Origin: a virus
Strand: one strand, 5' to 3'
Virus record (IMG/VR): IMGVR_UViG_3300032087_003092
Span: 1-27,610 of that record
DNA length: 27,610 nt
Below are positions 20,132 to 27,610 of the stretch, one piece after another (within the stretch, counting starts at the first letter, position 1; every line of letters starts with the position of its first letter). The notes under the pieces were generated by a model. That model worked only from the letters and a program-made list of their open reading frames with translations. It ran no database searches and was not told the origin of the DNA. Both the position numbers and the translations under genes were made by a program.

Positions 20132-20145
20132 AGGGGCTAGACATG
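20132..20145 (+). repeat. Left copy of a 14-bp direct repeat (AGGGGCTAGACATG)
   Basis: Identical to 20933-20946. Each copy contains a Shine-Dalgarno AGGGG, a 6-nt spacer and the ATG of the gene that follows. The two copies bracket the membrane peptide gene, the GIY-YIG gene and the structured stretch after it. Confidence 0.7.
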
Positions 20146-20244
20146 CCTAACTGGTGGCAGTGGTGGTTGCTTGCGGCTATCACTGTCAACACCACGATAA
20201 ACATCATCGTGTTCTTTAAGCATAGGTTTAGGTCGAAGAAGTAG
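20143..20244 (+). CDS. 33-residue single-pass membrane peptide
   Basis: Small gene with ATG 20143 placed 6 nt after AGGGG; an in-frame ATG at 20125 overlaps the RNR-tail stop (ATGA) and would add six residues. The peptide has a Trp-rich start (MPNWWQWW), one hydrophobic helix (LLAAITVNTTINIIVFF) and a basic end (KHRFRSKK), so the N-terminus is probably outside and the basic end inside the cell. It could be a lysis, holin-like or exclusion peptide; nothing decides. No family recognised. Confidence 0.6.
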   Translation: MPNWWQWWLLAAITVNTTINIIVFFKHRFRSKK

Positions 20245-20253
20245 GGATGCTCT

Positions 20254-20784
20254 ATGCAGGAAGTTACGTGCAACACTTGTGGGAAAGCACTAGATGAATA
20301 CAACTGGTCAGATAGTTGGAAAAAAGCTGCTCGTCATCAGTGCAAGTCGTGTTCAAAAGAATACAATGACAAGTCCAACAAGAACCGCATGTATATAAAC
20401 GGTAAGTATATACCTCAAACACACCCCCTCTATAAACCCGGTAATTACAAGTCCCTTGACGATGCGTGGTCACACACAGAGATTGAGAAGACAACGGACG
20501 GGGAAGTCTATCTGGTTATCAACCCGGCGTGGCCTGATTGGGTAAAGCTGGGCAAGGCAGCAATAGCAACAGACCGTCTATCTGGCTACCAGACAGGATC
20601 TCCCTATAGGGACTATATACTTCTTTGCAGCGTATATGTTGATAACAGGCACGAAACAGAGAAAGAACTGTTGACTACATTCAAGAAACATGCTACAGAA
20701 TATAAAGGAGAGTGGTTTAAAATGTCTCATGGTGAGGCGATTGATCTACTCGAATCACGTTCCCATGACGGTGGGATCGCATAG
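20254..20784 (+). CDS. GIY-YIG family protein (T5orf172-like) with N-terminal zinc finger
   Basis: A 176-residue protein. An N-terminal CxxC...CxxC finger (C6, C9, C30, C33) is followed by a T5orf172/MUG113-type GIY-YIG domain: VYLV at 85-88, VKLG at 97-100, R108 in RLSGYQTGSP, E136 in the later helix, and GEWF at 152-155. Such proteins are candidate free-standing homing or DNA-nicking endonucleases, although many T5orf172 proteins have no proven role. AGGG lies 7 nt before ATG 20254. A structured non-coding stretch follows, and 14-bp direct repeats bracket the cassette, which fits a mobile insertion near RNR. Confidence 0.85.
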   Translation: MQEVTCNTCGKALDEYNWSDSWKKAARHQCKSCSKEYNDKSNKNRMYINGKYIPQTHPLYKPGNYKSLDDAWSHTEIEKTTDGEVYLVINPAWPDWVKLGKAAIATDRLSGYQTGSPYRDYILLCSVYVDNRHETEKELLTTFKKHATEYKGEWFKMSHGEAIDLLESRSHDGGIA

Positions 20785-20932
20785 TGGCTGAATAACCCCT
20801 TGTGACGGGGGTAAGGTATACACGGGGAGTGGTTCTCCTGCTCAACCAGCAAACGTGTAGTTCGGGCGAAGTATTAGAGATAGTTACTAGCCTGATGTGG
20901 GTATTAGTCAAATCCCACCTATGCACTTTATA
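20785..20932 (+). ncRNA. Candidate structured RNA after the GIY-YIG gene
   Basis: About 150 nt without a gene inside an otherwise gapless operon. Hairpins: ACCCC (20795-20799)/GGGGT (20808-20812); an outer stem ACACG/CGTGT around 20820-20858 enclosing TGGTT/AACCA; and GTGGG/CCCAC around 20897-20918. The order of nested stems next to a GIY-YIG gene recalls the P2 to P5 part of group I introns, but I could not place a convincing P3/P7 core, and no split exon is evident. It may be an intron remnant or a different RNA. Confidence 0.4.
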
Positions 20933-20946
20933 AGGGGCTAGACATG
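20933..20946 (+). repeat. Right copy of the 14-bp direct repeat (AGGGGCTAGACATG)
   Basis: Exact match to 20132-20145; its ATG (20944-20946) starts the 70-residue gene. The copies are 801 bp apart. Confidence 0.7.
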
Positions 20947-21156
20947 AGATACATGATTGACCCACCAAGCGGATGGAAGTATGGCTTTCCAAAGGCACTA
21001 CCATCAGAGGCGGTTATTTATTATGGTGGCAATGACTACGGAGTAAAGAAGTCTTTCAATCTCAACGGATGGATGATACAAGAAGGTTATCCCAAAGAAG
21101 AGATGGAAAGTTTAGGTGAACAATTTTGGTGTAGGCATTGGATAGAAAATGACTGA
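20944..21156 (+). CDS. Small hypothetical phage protein
   Basis: A 70-residue protein (MRYMIDPPSGWKYGFPKALP...), rich in Trp, Tyr and Gly, ending EQFWCRHWIEND. Proteins opening with a similar DPPSGWKYGFPK block seem familiar from marine phages, but no function is known to me. AGGGG 6 nt before ATG 20944 is a good ribosome site. The end overlaps the oxygenase gene by 8 nt. Confidence 0.75.
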   Translation: MRYMIDPPSGWKYGFPKALPSEAVIYYGGNDYGVKKSFNLNGWMIQEGYPKEEMESLGEQFWCRHWIEND

Positions 21157-21880
21157 TAAAGAAAAGCCGCAAGAAAAGCGCAAAGCACGTATGTTTGTTG
21201 ATTCAACAGCAGCCATCATGGTTGTTGAAGATTTTGTTACTGAAGAAAAGTGTAACGAAATAATAAAAATGGCAGACGACTATATAGGGGATTCCTCAAT
21301 ATATACCGAAGATATTATGAAAAAAACTGTGGTGGATAATACTTTTTATAGACAAGACTTGCAGTTGTTTCTTCCATTTGGATTTTCTCCAAGATACCCT
21401 TTTAATCTTTTTACATATACTCAGGAAATGTGTTTCTACGCAACTCATTTGTATGGTAAAGTATTTCATGGCGCAGTTGAATACCTAAAACCCATTTCAA
21501 GAACAGCCAAACTACAGAAAACAATTACGCATACAAAAGGTTTTTCAAACTGGCACATAGAACAAGCCTACGGAGATATGGCTGACCGGGCTTTAGTCTG
21601 GATGCTATACCTTAACGATGTAGAACAAGGTGGAACAACTGAATTTTTATATCAAGGAGTAACGATTAAACCCAAAGCAGGAACTTTTGTTCTTTGGCCA
21701 GCTGGAGTTACCCATCCTCATAGAGGAAATCCCCCTTACTCTAATGATAAATATATATTGACGGGCTGGTTACATGCACCTAGTCATACAGAAAAGGCGT
21801 ATGTTGAACATGTCTATGGGAACATGAATAACTATATCTTTGACCACATATTAACTTTTGATATGCCGGATGTGGAGTAA
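21149..21880 (+). CDS. 2-oxoglutarate/Fe(II)-dependent oxygenase (prolyl hydroxylase-like)
   Basis: A 243-residue protein with a C-terminal double-stranded beta-helix. Iron ligands are probably H136 and E138 (WHIEQA, an HxE instead of the usual HxD) and H189 (VTHPHRG, H189 or H191). The 2OG carboxylate would be held by K201 in KYILTGW. The N-terminal ~120 residues are a helical cap. The target is unknown; phage relatives are linked to hydroxylating proteins or DNA. The gene is clearly more A+T-rich than its neighbours, with runs such as AATAATAAAAATGG, suggesting separate acquisition. Confidence 0.85.
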   Translation: MTDKEKPQEKRKARMFVDSTAAIMVVEDFVTEEKCNEIIKMADDYIGDSSIYTEDIMKKTVVDNTFYRQDLQLFLPFGFSPRYPFNLFTYTQEMCFYATHLYGKVFHGAVEYLKPISRTAKLQKTITHTKGFSNWHIEQAYGDMADRALVWMLYLNDVEQGGTTEFLYQGVTIKPKAGTFVLWPAGVTHPHRGNPPYSNDKYILTGWLHAPSHTEKAYVEHVYGNMNNYIFDHILTFDMPDVE

Positions 21881-21884
21881 CTAT

Positions 21885-22076
21885 ATGAAACTCGAAGTAA
21901 CAGAATACATCGAACACGATGACGGTAGTGCAACGATGCACGTGGAGATGGATGACACTGCAAAACGGATTATGATTGCAGAGGGGCTAGTTGCTGTGCT
22001 AAAACGGTCTCTGCAATACCTTGAGGACAACTTTAAGTTTGAGGAAATCGATGCTGGAAATAGTGATAACTCCTGA
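21885..22076 (+). CDS. Small hypothetical protein
   Basis: A 63-residue acidic protein (MKLEVTEYIEHDDGSATMHV...), with a beta hairpin then a helix (AKRIMIAEGLVAVLKRSLQYL). GGAG lies 7 nt before ATG 21885; an earlier ATG at 21858 overlaps the oxygenase gene and lacks a site. It overlaps the next gene by 26 nt. No family recognised. Confidence 0.7.
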   Translation: MKLEVTEYIEHDDGSATMHVEMDDTAKRIMIAEGLVAVLKRSLQYLEDNFKFEEIDAGNSDNS

Positions 22077-22545
22077 CCACATATCCCGTGCCAAAAAGAA
22101 AACTGCCTCTGTAGGCATACTACAGGGCAGCATCACGGGCGGACTCAGCAACGTTGTTGGGGCAATCGGTGAGATAATCGTTGCCGACCTGACAGGGGCA
22201 TCCGAATCCAACACCCACAATTACGACCTCATAGAGAACGGCAAGCGTGTTGATGTGAAGACCAAGCGGTGCAACACCAAGCCGCTGCCCAACTACGATT
22301 GCTCTGTAGCGGCACACGGAACAAAGCAGGACTGTGACGAATACGTCTTTGTCCGTATCCTGTGCGACATGTCCCGGGCATGGATCTTGGGCCGCGTTGG
22401 TAAGCAACAATTCTTTGAGAAGGCAACCAGATACAGCCGGGGGGATGTGGATCCGGCTAACGGCTTTGTATTCAAGGCTGATTGTTACAACCTGCCCATC
22501 CGCAACCTAGAGCCTGTATCAGATGCCCAAGCTACGCAAAGCTAA
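22051..22545 (+). CDS. PD-(D/E)XK nuclease superfamily protein
   Basis: A 164-residue protein with E41 (GAIGEIIVADL), D59 (NYDLIENG) and D68-V-K70 followed by TK (RVDVKTKRC), the acidic-acidic-Lys arrangement of PD-(D/E)XK nucleases. The later part (CDEYVFVRILCD, AWILGRVGKQQFF, then FKADCYNLPI) is beta-rich with many Cys. It may cut host or phage DNA; similar unassigned proteins occur in marine phages. GAGGA lies 5 nt before ATG 22051, so I prefer this start to the upstream one at 22021. Confidence 0.75.
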   Translation: MLEIVITPDHISRAKKKTASVGILQGSITGGLSNVVGAIGEIIVADLTGASESNTHNYDLIENGKRVDVKTKRCNTKPLPNYDCSVAAHGTKQDCDEYVFVRILCDMSRAWILGRVGKQQFFEKATRYSRGDVDPANGFVFKADCYNLPIRNLEPVSDAQATQS

Positions 22546-22747
22546 ACTGTTCCAAATGGAAGTCAACCTACTCGACAATGGCAACGTGGAGATGTTGCTT
22601 GAATCAGCCGACCCGGACGAGTTACTCCGGATTGTCGATAGTCAGCTACCCGAATATGACGGGGGACACAACCTAGCATCCCTGCTGCGCTACCTGAAGC
22701 GAACGGGAGACGACATCTTGGAACGATCAGGACAGTTCGTCCATTGA
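22523..22747 (+). CDS. Small hypothetical protein, last gene of the rightward operon
   Basis: A 74-residue protein (MPKLRKAKLFQMEVNLLDNG...), acidic after a basic start, probably alpha-beta. It overlaps the nuclease gene by 23 nt. The stop is about 14 bp before the stem of a strong bidirectional terminator. No family recognised. Confidence 0.7.
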   Translation: MPKLRKAKLFQMEVNLLDNGNVEMLLESADPDELLRIVDSQLPEYDGGHNLASLLRYLKRTGDDILERSGQFVH

Positions 22748-22752
22748 GGACA

Positions 22753-22787
22753 AAAGAAAACCCCGGCAACTTGGCCGGGGCTTTTTT
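22753..22787. terminator. Bidirectional intrinsic terminator between convergent blocks
   Basis: CCCCGGC (22761-22767), loop AACTTG with a G, and GCCGGGG (22774-22780) make a 7-bp stem. On the plus strand TTTTTT follows (22782-22787); on the minus strand TTTTCTTTTG follows (22760-22751). It serves the rightward operon and the leftward virion genes. Confidence 0.9.
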
Positions 22788-22805
22788 GTAGGGGGGTGTG
22801 GTTAA

Positions 22806-23081
22806 TTACGATTTACCCTTACCATCAGCGGCATAGAACGGGACCATCTTACCGGCCTTGTTCTTGACCATCTTCAGCTTGCCGCCACTTGCCATCATGG
22901 GCATACCCGTCATGGGTTCCTTGCGGCGTTGCATACCTTGCTGCATCGGGGTAGCGGACATCATGCCGCCCATCTGCATCTTCTTCTTGTTGGTAGCCAT
23001 CCCGCCATACATCATCGGCTTACGGCGAGTAGCACCACCATACATCATGCCCTTGCGCGGGCCGTTGTTGTAGGTCTTCAT
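22806..23081 (-). CDS. Met/Gly-rich repetitive small protein
   Basis: A 91-residue protein in which about one residue in five is Met, arranged in short repeats such as KPMMYGG, GMMYGG and GKMVPF with Lys and Arg between them. It is probably disordered and basic. ATG 23081 overlaps the stop of the 1468-residue gene as ATGA, so the two are translated together; a virion role beside the large protein is inferred. It is the last gene before the bidirectional terminator. Met-rich repeats could bind copper or pack against membrane or DNA; there is no direct evidence. Confidence 0.8.
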   Translation of the reverse strand: MKTYNNGPRKGMMYGGATRRKPMMYGGMATNKKKMQMGGMMSATPMQQGMQRRKEPMTGMPMMASGGKLKMVKNKAGKMVPFYAADGKGKS

Positions 23082-26000
23082 TGGGTTGCTCCTTGTTTTC
23101 TTTCGTCTTGCTTTGCTGCTTCCATCGGGTCAGACGGAAGGAAGGTTGTTTCGTAGGTGAAGGGTTGATCGGCGGTATTCGTCATCCTGACACCTTCCCG
23201 AATCAGGAAGGACTTAGCCAGCGTTGTGAATGTCCGGATATCCTGATCCGTGAGATCTTCAGGTATCTCCATCATCTTAAGCATGATGTTCGCCGCTTGC
23301 TTGTCCGATGCTGCCAGAGAATACACAGACAAGTTATTCTGCTGCATCAGCCGGAAGGCAAACTCTGCGGCAACGTAGGTGGGGCTAACCATGCCCCGGG
23401 CAAGGTTAAATGAACGGCTGATTATCTCGTTGGCAGAGATAGGCCGGACACCGCCTTTAGGTGCGTAAGGGGTCTTTGAAACACCTGCGGCTATGAACAT
23501 GAACTCTGATATGTCGGACAGATATTGGATATGTTCGGAATCCATACCGATGTCTTCCAGTATCTCGATGACATTGGGATTGTCAATCTGCTCCATCAGA
23601 CCCGCAGGATTTAACATGGTTTCCATTGTCCGTGTTTCACCTGTCATGCTCTTGAAGGTTGCTTTGGGGCTTGCCTGAACTTGCCCTTTACGGAGGATCC
23701 CGTTGGTTACCATATAGAGTATACCATCGTTAAAACGCTTTGTTGCCTCGTCTGACGTAACTCCCTGCTCTACGAGTGACGCAACAAAGTTCTGGCGAAG
23801 ATGCTGGATTTCCGACACGTTTCCGTTTGCTACGTAGGTATCAAAGAAACGTTCAGGGTCACGAATGGTAAGCTGCTCCAGTTCGTTGATGTCTCGCTTC
23901 TGGAGATTTGTGAGAACTGCAATTTCATCTGAAGCGTCTGCAATCCGACCATTCACAGCGTCACCAAACTGATCCAACTCTGTCTGCAGTCTTTCGTTCT
24001 TGGTAACCAGAGAGGCTATATCGTTCTCTTCCGCAAGCATCTTCTCCAAGTTGAGCAGGGGTTCATCTACAAGTTCCCCGTCTTCATTACGCACAGTTAC
24101 CTGCAGGTTATCTTGGATACGGCGCATGCTTTCAATCCTGCTGAAATCATATCCGGTGTTGTTTTTCAAGCCCTGCTGCAAGTTCTTTAACTGGGTTGCA
24201 CCCCATGCTTCATATAGGTCTGCCTCTAGCATACCCCGGAGATTAGCCAGCTTGTCCCGTCCTGCTTGAGTTGTTGTGTCAAAAACAAACTTGCCATCCA
24301 CAGTCTCGTCACTCCAAAACCTTGCCAATTCGTCGGTGCTGTTCAGCAAGGTATCTTCAGAAAAGGGCTTACCGTCTATGGCATCCCCTATGTTGCTTAC
24401 CAGATCCAGATGCCACTCATTGGGACTCATGTTCTGCTTGTAGGGGTAACTAAAGCCACCTTCTGCTGGATCAACAAATTCAGGACCTGTGCGAGAATTG
24501 TCAATCTTGTCCCCAATGCTACCCGGACGCTTCCGATCAAATACCTCACTACGGTATTGATTGCGGGTATCTGCCATGATAGGACCAATCTTAGGATGCC
24601 CCATAATCAGGCTATCAAGGGAACTGGCTGCTTCTTTGTAGGGACGTGCTTTCGCATCGTCAGCCGTGCGTTGGCCCATGTTTCTGAAGTGACGATAAAC
24701 TACATCAGCTTCAAAGGCATTTGCAGTGAAGGGATTAAAATCAGCTTCCTGACGAAGATATAGGGCAACGTCTATTGGGCGAATATCTTTTCCTGCGTAT
24801 TCACGCCTATTCTGCAGTAAAGCGACAAATTCAGCCATGTTTTCTTCATCAACCCCCGCATTACGCAACGAACGAGCCGCCATGTCATTGAAGGCACTGT
24901 AGGCAAGTCTGCCAGACCGGCTGTTCAAGAAGTCACGGGACGGATCAAATATTCCCTTTAACTGTCTCCCTTCAAGGCTACCTATCTCGTCCACGAACTG
25001 CTGAACAAAATCCCCAATATCCAGAACTTCGCCCTCAAGGGCTTGATTTGCAGTTTCATACGCAGCCTTACCTCGTGCATAAATAGCAGACATGTGATTA
25101 TCGTAGGTAATCTCGAGGGTCCGTGCCAACTCCCGCCTGTGTGCCGGAGTTCCTCGCAACGTTCTCAGGTTATCCAGACGTTCCCTCAAACCTTGCTGCA
25201 CTTCTGAAGTAAGTCCTGATATAATCTCTTTCTGCTTTTCGATATCAGCTACAGCCCCCGGGGTCATCTTTATTTCCAAGTCTGCCATACGCTGAACGAA
25301 ATCAGTATCCACGTCTGCCAGCGGGTCTCGTATAACTGCGTTGCGATATTCGCGCAACAGACCCAGATATTCTCTTTTGCGGTCGGCTAACTCAACAGTC
25401 ATGGTGTCGGATGCTTTTTTCACGTTATCAAAGAACGAGAAAGCAACCTGACTATTTTCTGTATCCACCCCAGACTCTGAAAGCATCTCCCGAAGACGCT
25501 TCACAGCAAAGTCTGCCTGAGATATACTCAGTTCCATTGACTCCTGCATAGCTATAGCTTCTTCAAAACTAGACCCACGCAGGGCAGTAAAGGAGGCGTT
25601 CTCCATTGCTTGTAGAGGTGCGAGACCGGACACATGCCCAAAGGCAAGCGTAAACAATTCACCTGCTTCTTCACGTTTATCTTCTGGAAAAGCATCCATA
25701 ATACGGCCACGAAGATCCATATAATTCTTCATGCCGTTGTATACACCTTCACGCTGCTTTGGATTCAGGTTATTCATAATATCCGCAACAGCTTTAAAAG
25801 AGGTAGCTTCTTCAGTGGTGAGGGGTCTCCCTATAAAAGTTTCTATCTGGTCAAATTGACGATTGACAAAAATTCCCTGCATGTTCGGAACAAGGGGAAA
25901 CACAGCAGTTACGTCTTCTATAGTTCTTATAAGGTCCACCCCTACTTTGCTGGCTGTTCCCATAGTGACAAGATCTAATGCGCCTACTGAACCTGTATAC

Positions 26001-27484
26001 GTCAATTTGATTGCGGGCTTTCCAGCAAAAGCAAAACTAAGCGCACCCAACATTCCCCCGGTATCTGCATCCAGCCCAAGTTGAGGCCCAAGATTATACC
26101 CGGCAGTTTGACCCATTGCTATTACACCCTCGTCCACAAGAAGATTCGATACGTAGGGAGTAGCAGTTCCTTTGAACGCAAGTCGATTTATGCGACCATT
26201 TAACATGCTCAATTCACCATTAAGCATCCTCATTTTATTGGGATCTGGCTTCTCTAACTTTGCATCCCGTATCTCTTGCTGAACACGGGTTCTTTCTTTT
26301 CGCAACTTTGTGAGGGCATTTCTAGCACTTCTGGCTTGCTGGGCATTATCCAACGCACCGCTATACTTAAATTTAGCGGATATTCTGTTTGTCATGCCAT
26401 TCCACAGTCTACTAAATCTATTACTGCTATTATCCAGCTTTATTTGTCTGTAAAGATCTGCGTCACTAATAAATTTCTTTGCAGGTTTTCTCTTACGTTC
26501 CTCTTCTACCATCCGCAAGGCGTTTTTACCCTTTTGAATATGTCTAGCAGCAAACGGGGCTGTAAGACCCATGTTCTGAGCAACAAAAGATCCAAACTGC
26601 GCCTCTAAAGGAAGTTCCTTGAAGCTGAAATCCAGAAGGGAATTTCCCAGTTCATCGGATATAATTCGCCCTTCAACGGGTTCTATACCCTCGATGCCCG
26701 GATCAAATACATACCTACGCTTGTATTCCTCTTCCCCGTAGGTGTCGATGAATTTTTGCTTCATCGTTTCATTCAGGCTTTGACCAAACGATGTTGCCCC
26801 AATGGTTTCACGGACAATATTCTCGTAGTTGGACATAAAGCGTTTCAGGCCATCCTGCCTGTTATACCACGCAGTTTCAAAGTCTATGTTCTCTGAAAGG
26901 GCAGCTTCCCGAACCGCAGAGGTGTAGCTTCCTATCCACGCAAATGCGTTTGGAATTTTACCCGCAAGTCTAGGTAACTCCATCATCTGCCGACCTGTAT
27001 CCACCAACATCTCACCCCGGACAAAATGATCGAGGATAAGCTGGCGGGTCCGTGCATCTTGAACACCCGAACCAACAAGCAAGTTATTCAGACGAATACC
27101 CCCCGCACCATATTGCCGCAACTCCTCTGCAACAGGCTCTTCCAACTCCTCTGGGGCAGCAGGAACAAGCATCCCCGTCTGTGGATCACGCCCTGTCCCC
27201 GGTATCCGAACTTGCCGACTCTGTGCCGCTTGCATAGCAGAGGTTGCATCTATCCGCTGCCGGATAAAGTTCAGGGCTTGTTCGTCCTGTTGCAAAGCCT
27301 TCTGGGCAATGTCGTCCGGTATCTCCGTATTTCCAATCATCCGGGTTCCACCGTATATCACATCCTCTAGGGTTGGAATAGCGGCGGGTTCCCGGGTAAT
27401 CTGCTCCATTCCCGCTTCCCGTGCTTCAGGAGACAGGGTTGTGAACTTTGCGGTAGGTTGGGCGATTATCTGTTCAGTAGCCAT
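23078..27484 (-). CDS. 1468-residue probable internal virion (DNA ejection) protein
   Basis: The largest gene of the window. The N-terminal ~120 residues are Pro/Gly/Glu-rich and low in structure; then long helical regions with coiled-coil character (about 355-450, with many Lys, Arg, Glu and Leu; again about 690-830 and 1120-1200). Around 450-520 there is a Gly/Ala-rich hydrophobic patch (GMLGALSFAFAG). No lysozyme, protease or tail-spike motif is visible. Length, composition and coupling with a small virion-like gene suggest the large internal core protein that short-tailed phages inject with their DNA. The A/G-rich AAGG lies about 10 nt before ATG 27484. Confidence 0.85.
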   Translation of the reverse strand: MATEQIIAQPTAKFTTLSPEAREAGMEQITREPAAIPTLEDVIYGGTRMIGNTEIPDDIAQKALQQDEQALNFIRQRIDATSAMQAAQSRQVRIPGTGRDPQTGMLVPAAPEELEEPVAEELRQYGAGGIRLNNLLVGSGVQDARTRQLILDHFVRGEMLVDTGRQMMELPRLAGKIPNAFAWIGSYTSAVREAALSENIDFETAWYNRQDGLKRFMSNYENIVRETIGATSFGQSLNETMKQKFIDTYGEEEYKRRYVFDPGIEGIEPVEGRIISDELGNSLLDFSFKELPLEAQFGSFVAQNMGLTAPFAARHIQKGKNALRMVEEERKRKPAKKFISDADLYRQIKLDNSSNRFSRLWNGMTNRISAKFKYSGALDNAQQARSARNALTKLRKERTRVQQEIRDAKLEKPDPNKMRMLNGELSMLNGRINRLAFKGTATPYVSNLLVDEGVIAMGQTAGYNLGPQLGLDADTGGMLGALSFAFAGKPAIKLTYTGSVGALDLVTMGTASKVGVDLIRTIEDVTAVFPLVPNMQGIFVNRQFDQIETFIGRPLTTEEATSFKAVADIMNNLNPKQREGVYNGMKNYMDLRGRIMDAFPEDKREEAGELFTLAFGHVSGLAPLQAMENASFTALRGSSFEEAIAMQESMELSISQADFAVKRLREMLSESGVDTENSQVAFSFFDNVKKASDTMTVELADRKREYLGLLREYRNAVIRDPLADVDTDFVQRMADLEIKMTPGAVADIEKQKEIISGLTSEVQQGLRERLDNLRTLRGTPAHRRELARTLEITYDNHMSAIYARGKAAYETANQALEGEVLDIGDFVQQFVDEIGSLEGRQLKGIFDPSRDFLNSRSGRLAYSAFNDMAARSLRNAGVDEENMAEFVALLQNRREYAGKDIRPIDVALYLRQEADFNPFTANAFEADVVYRHFRNMGQRTADDAKARPYKEAASSLDSLIMGHPKIGPIMADTRNQYRSEVFDRKRPGSIGDKIDNSRTGPEFVDPAEGGFSYPYKQNMSPNEWHLDLVSNIGDAIDGKPFSEDTLLNSTDELARFWSDETVDGKFVFDTTTQAGRDKLANLRGMLEADLYEAWGATQLKNLQQGLKNNTGYDFSRIESMRRIQDNLQVTVRNEDGELVDEPLLNLEKMLAEENDIASLVTKNERLQTELDQFGDAVNGRIADASDEIAVLTNLQKRDINELEQLTIRDPERFFDTYVANGNVSEIQHLRQNFVASLVEQGVTSDEATKRFNDGILYMVTNGILRKGQVQASPKATFKSMTGETRTMETMLNPAGLMEQIDNPNVIEILEDIGMDSEHIQYLSDISEFMFIAAGVSKTPYAPKGGVRPISANEIISRSFNLARGMVSPTYVAAEFAFRLMQQNNLSVYSLAASDKQAANIMLKMMEIPEDLTDQDIRTFTTLAKSFLIREGVRMTNTADQPFTYETTFLPSDPMEAAKQDERKQGATQ

Positions 27485-27496
27485 AGATAAGTTACC

Positions 27497-27610
27497 TTAT
27501 TTTATTCGTATGAGGGATTGGGTAGCTTTGTCCCAAGTATATAATCCGGGAAGAAGACTTGCGCCTTTCCTCACCTCAACTGTATCTACTCCTTTAGGTG
27601 TTGCGGAGAA
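27497..27610 (-). CDS. C-terminal end of a gene that begins beyond the right edge
   Basis: On the minus strand a frame without stop enters at 27610 and ends at TAA 27497-27499, 12 nt before the ATG of the large virion gene. The visible 37 residues end TWDKATQSLIRIK. Its place suggests another virion gene of the same unit. The start and identity cannot be seen. Confidence 0.6.
   Translation of the reverse strand, partial: FSATPKGVDTVEVRKGASLLPGLYTWDKATQSLIRIK

Noticed and set aside
20820-20935. tRNA gene in the gap after the GIY-YIG gene
   Set aside because: A GTTCG word is present, but there is no acceptor stem, anticodon arm or normal T-arm around it.

Overview
The window looks like about half of a lytic or temperate marine tailed-phage genome of the HMO-2011 type (short-tailed phages first described on SAR116 alphaproteobacteria). 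The basis is a family A DNA polymerase carrying a DnaJ-like CxxCxGxG zinc insert, which is a published hallmark of that group. It sits beside a primase, a DnaB-like helicase, a MazG-like hydrolase, an endonuclease I homologue and a B12-dependent ribonucleotide reductase. Base composition is moderate, with many CCGG/CCCGGG words. Near-consensus sigma70 promoters (TTGACA, 17-bp spacer) recur. I see no tRNA, rRNA, CRISPR array or insertion sequence.

Layout. (1) Bases 1-3665, minus strand: packaging genes (small and large terminase subunits), a cut-off gene at the left edge and small unknown genes. (2) Bases 3666-4508: a long non-coding region with divergent promoters, a probable ~88-nt small RNA with its own promoter and terminator, and GC-rich hairpins and repeats. 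(3) Bases 4509-9431, minus strand: a block of small, probably early genes (winged-helix protein, DUF932 protein, Gp88-like protein, zinc ribbon, Api92/YubB-like protein, ribbon-helix-helix protein). It is broken into transcription units by three good terminators, and several genes share one A/G-rich leader ending in GGAACC before the start codon. (4) Bases 9541-22747, plus strand: one tightly packed replication and nucleotide-metabolism operon (primase, helicase, split exonuclease and polymerase, probable ssDNA-binding protein, Cas4-like nuclease, endonuclease I, MazG, DUF3310, class II RNR), then accessory genes (GIY-YIG protein, 2OG-Fe(II) oxygenase, PD-(D/E)XK nuclease). Many neighbours overlap by ATGA, TAATG or TGATG. 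(5) Bases 22806-27610, minus strand: a Met/Gly-rich small protein, a 1468-residue probable virion protein and the end of another gene. They converge on the plus operon at a bidirectional terminator.

Most unusual content. A 40-codon gene at 20006-20128 is a free-standing copy of the last 40 residues of the RNR encoded 480 bp upstream. It keeps the CX4C redox pair and has its own extended -10 promoter and Shine-Dalgarno sequence. Many of its codon differences are synonymous, so it is not a recent copy. Just after it, a cassette with a GIY-YIG gene and a structured non-coding stretch lies between two 14-bp direct repeats that each hold a ribosome-binding site and start codon. The second notable element is the small-RNA locus at 3907-4029, whose U-rich 3' tail can pair with the shared leader of the neighbouring minus-strand genes.

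How the parts fit. Rightward genes copy the phage DNA and feed it dNTPs, with nucleases to degrade host DNA or resolve branches. Leftward small genes probably manage takeover. The outer minus-strand blocks build and fill the particle. All functions are read from sequence motifs by eye, without database searches.
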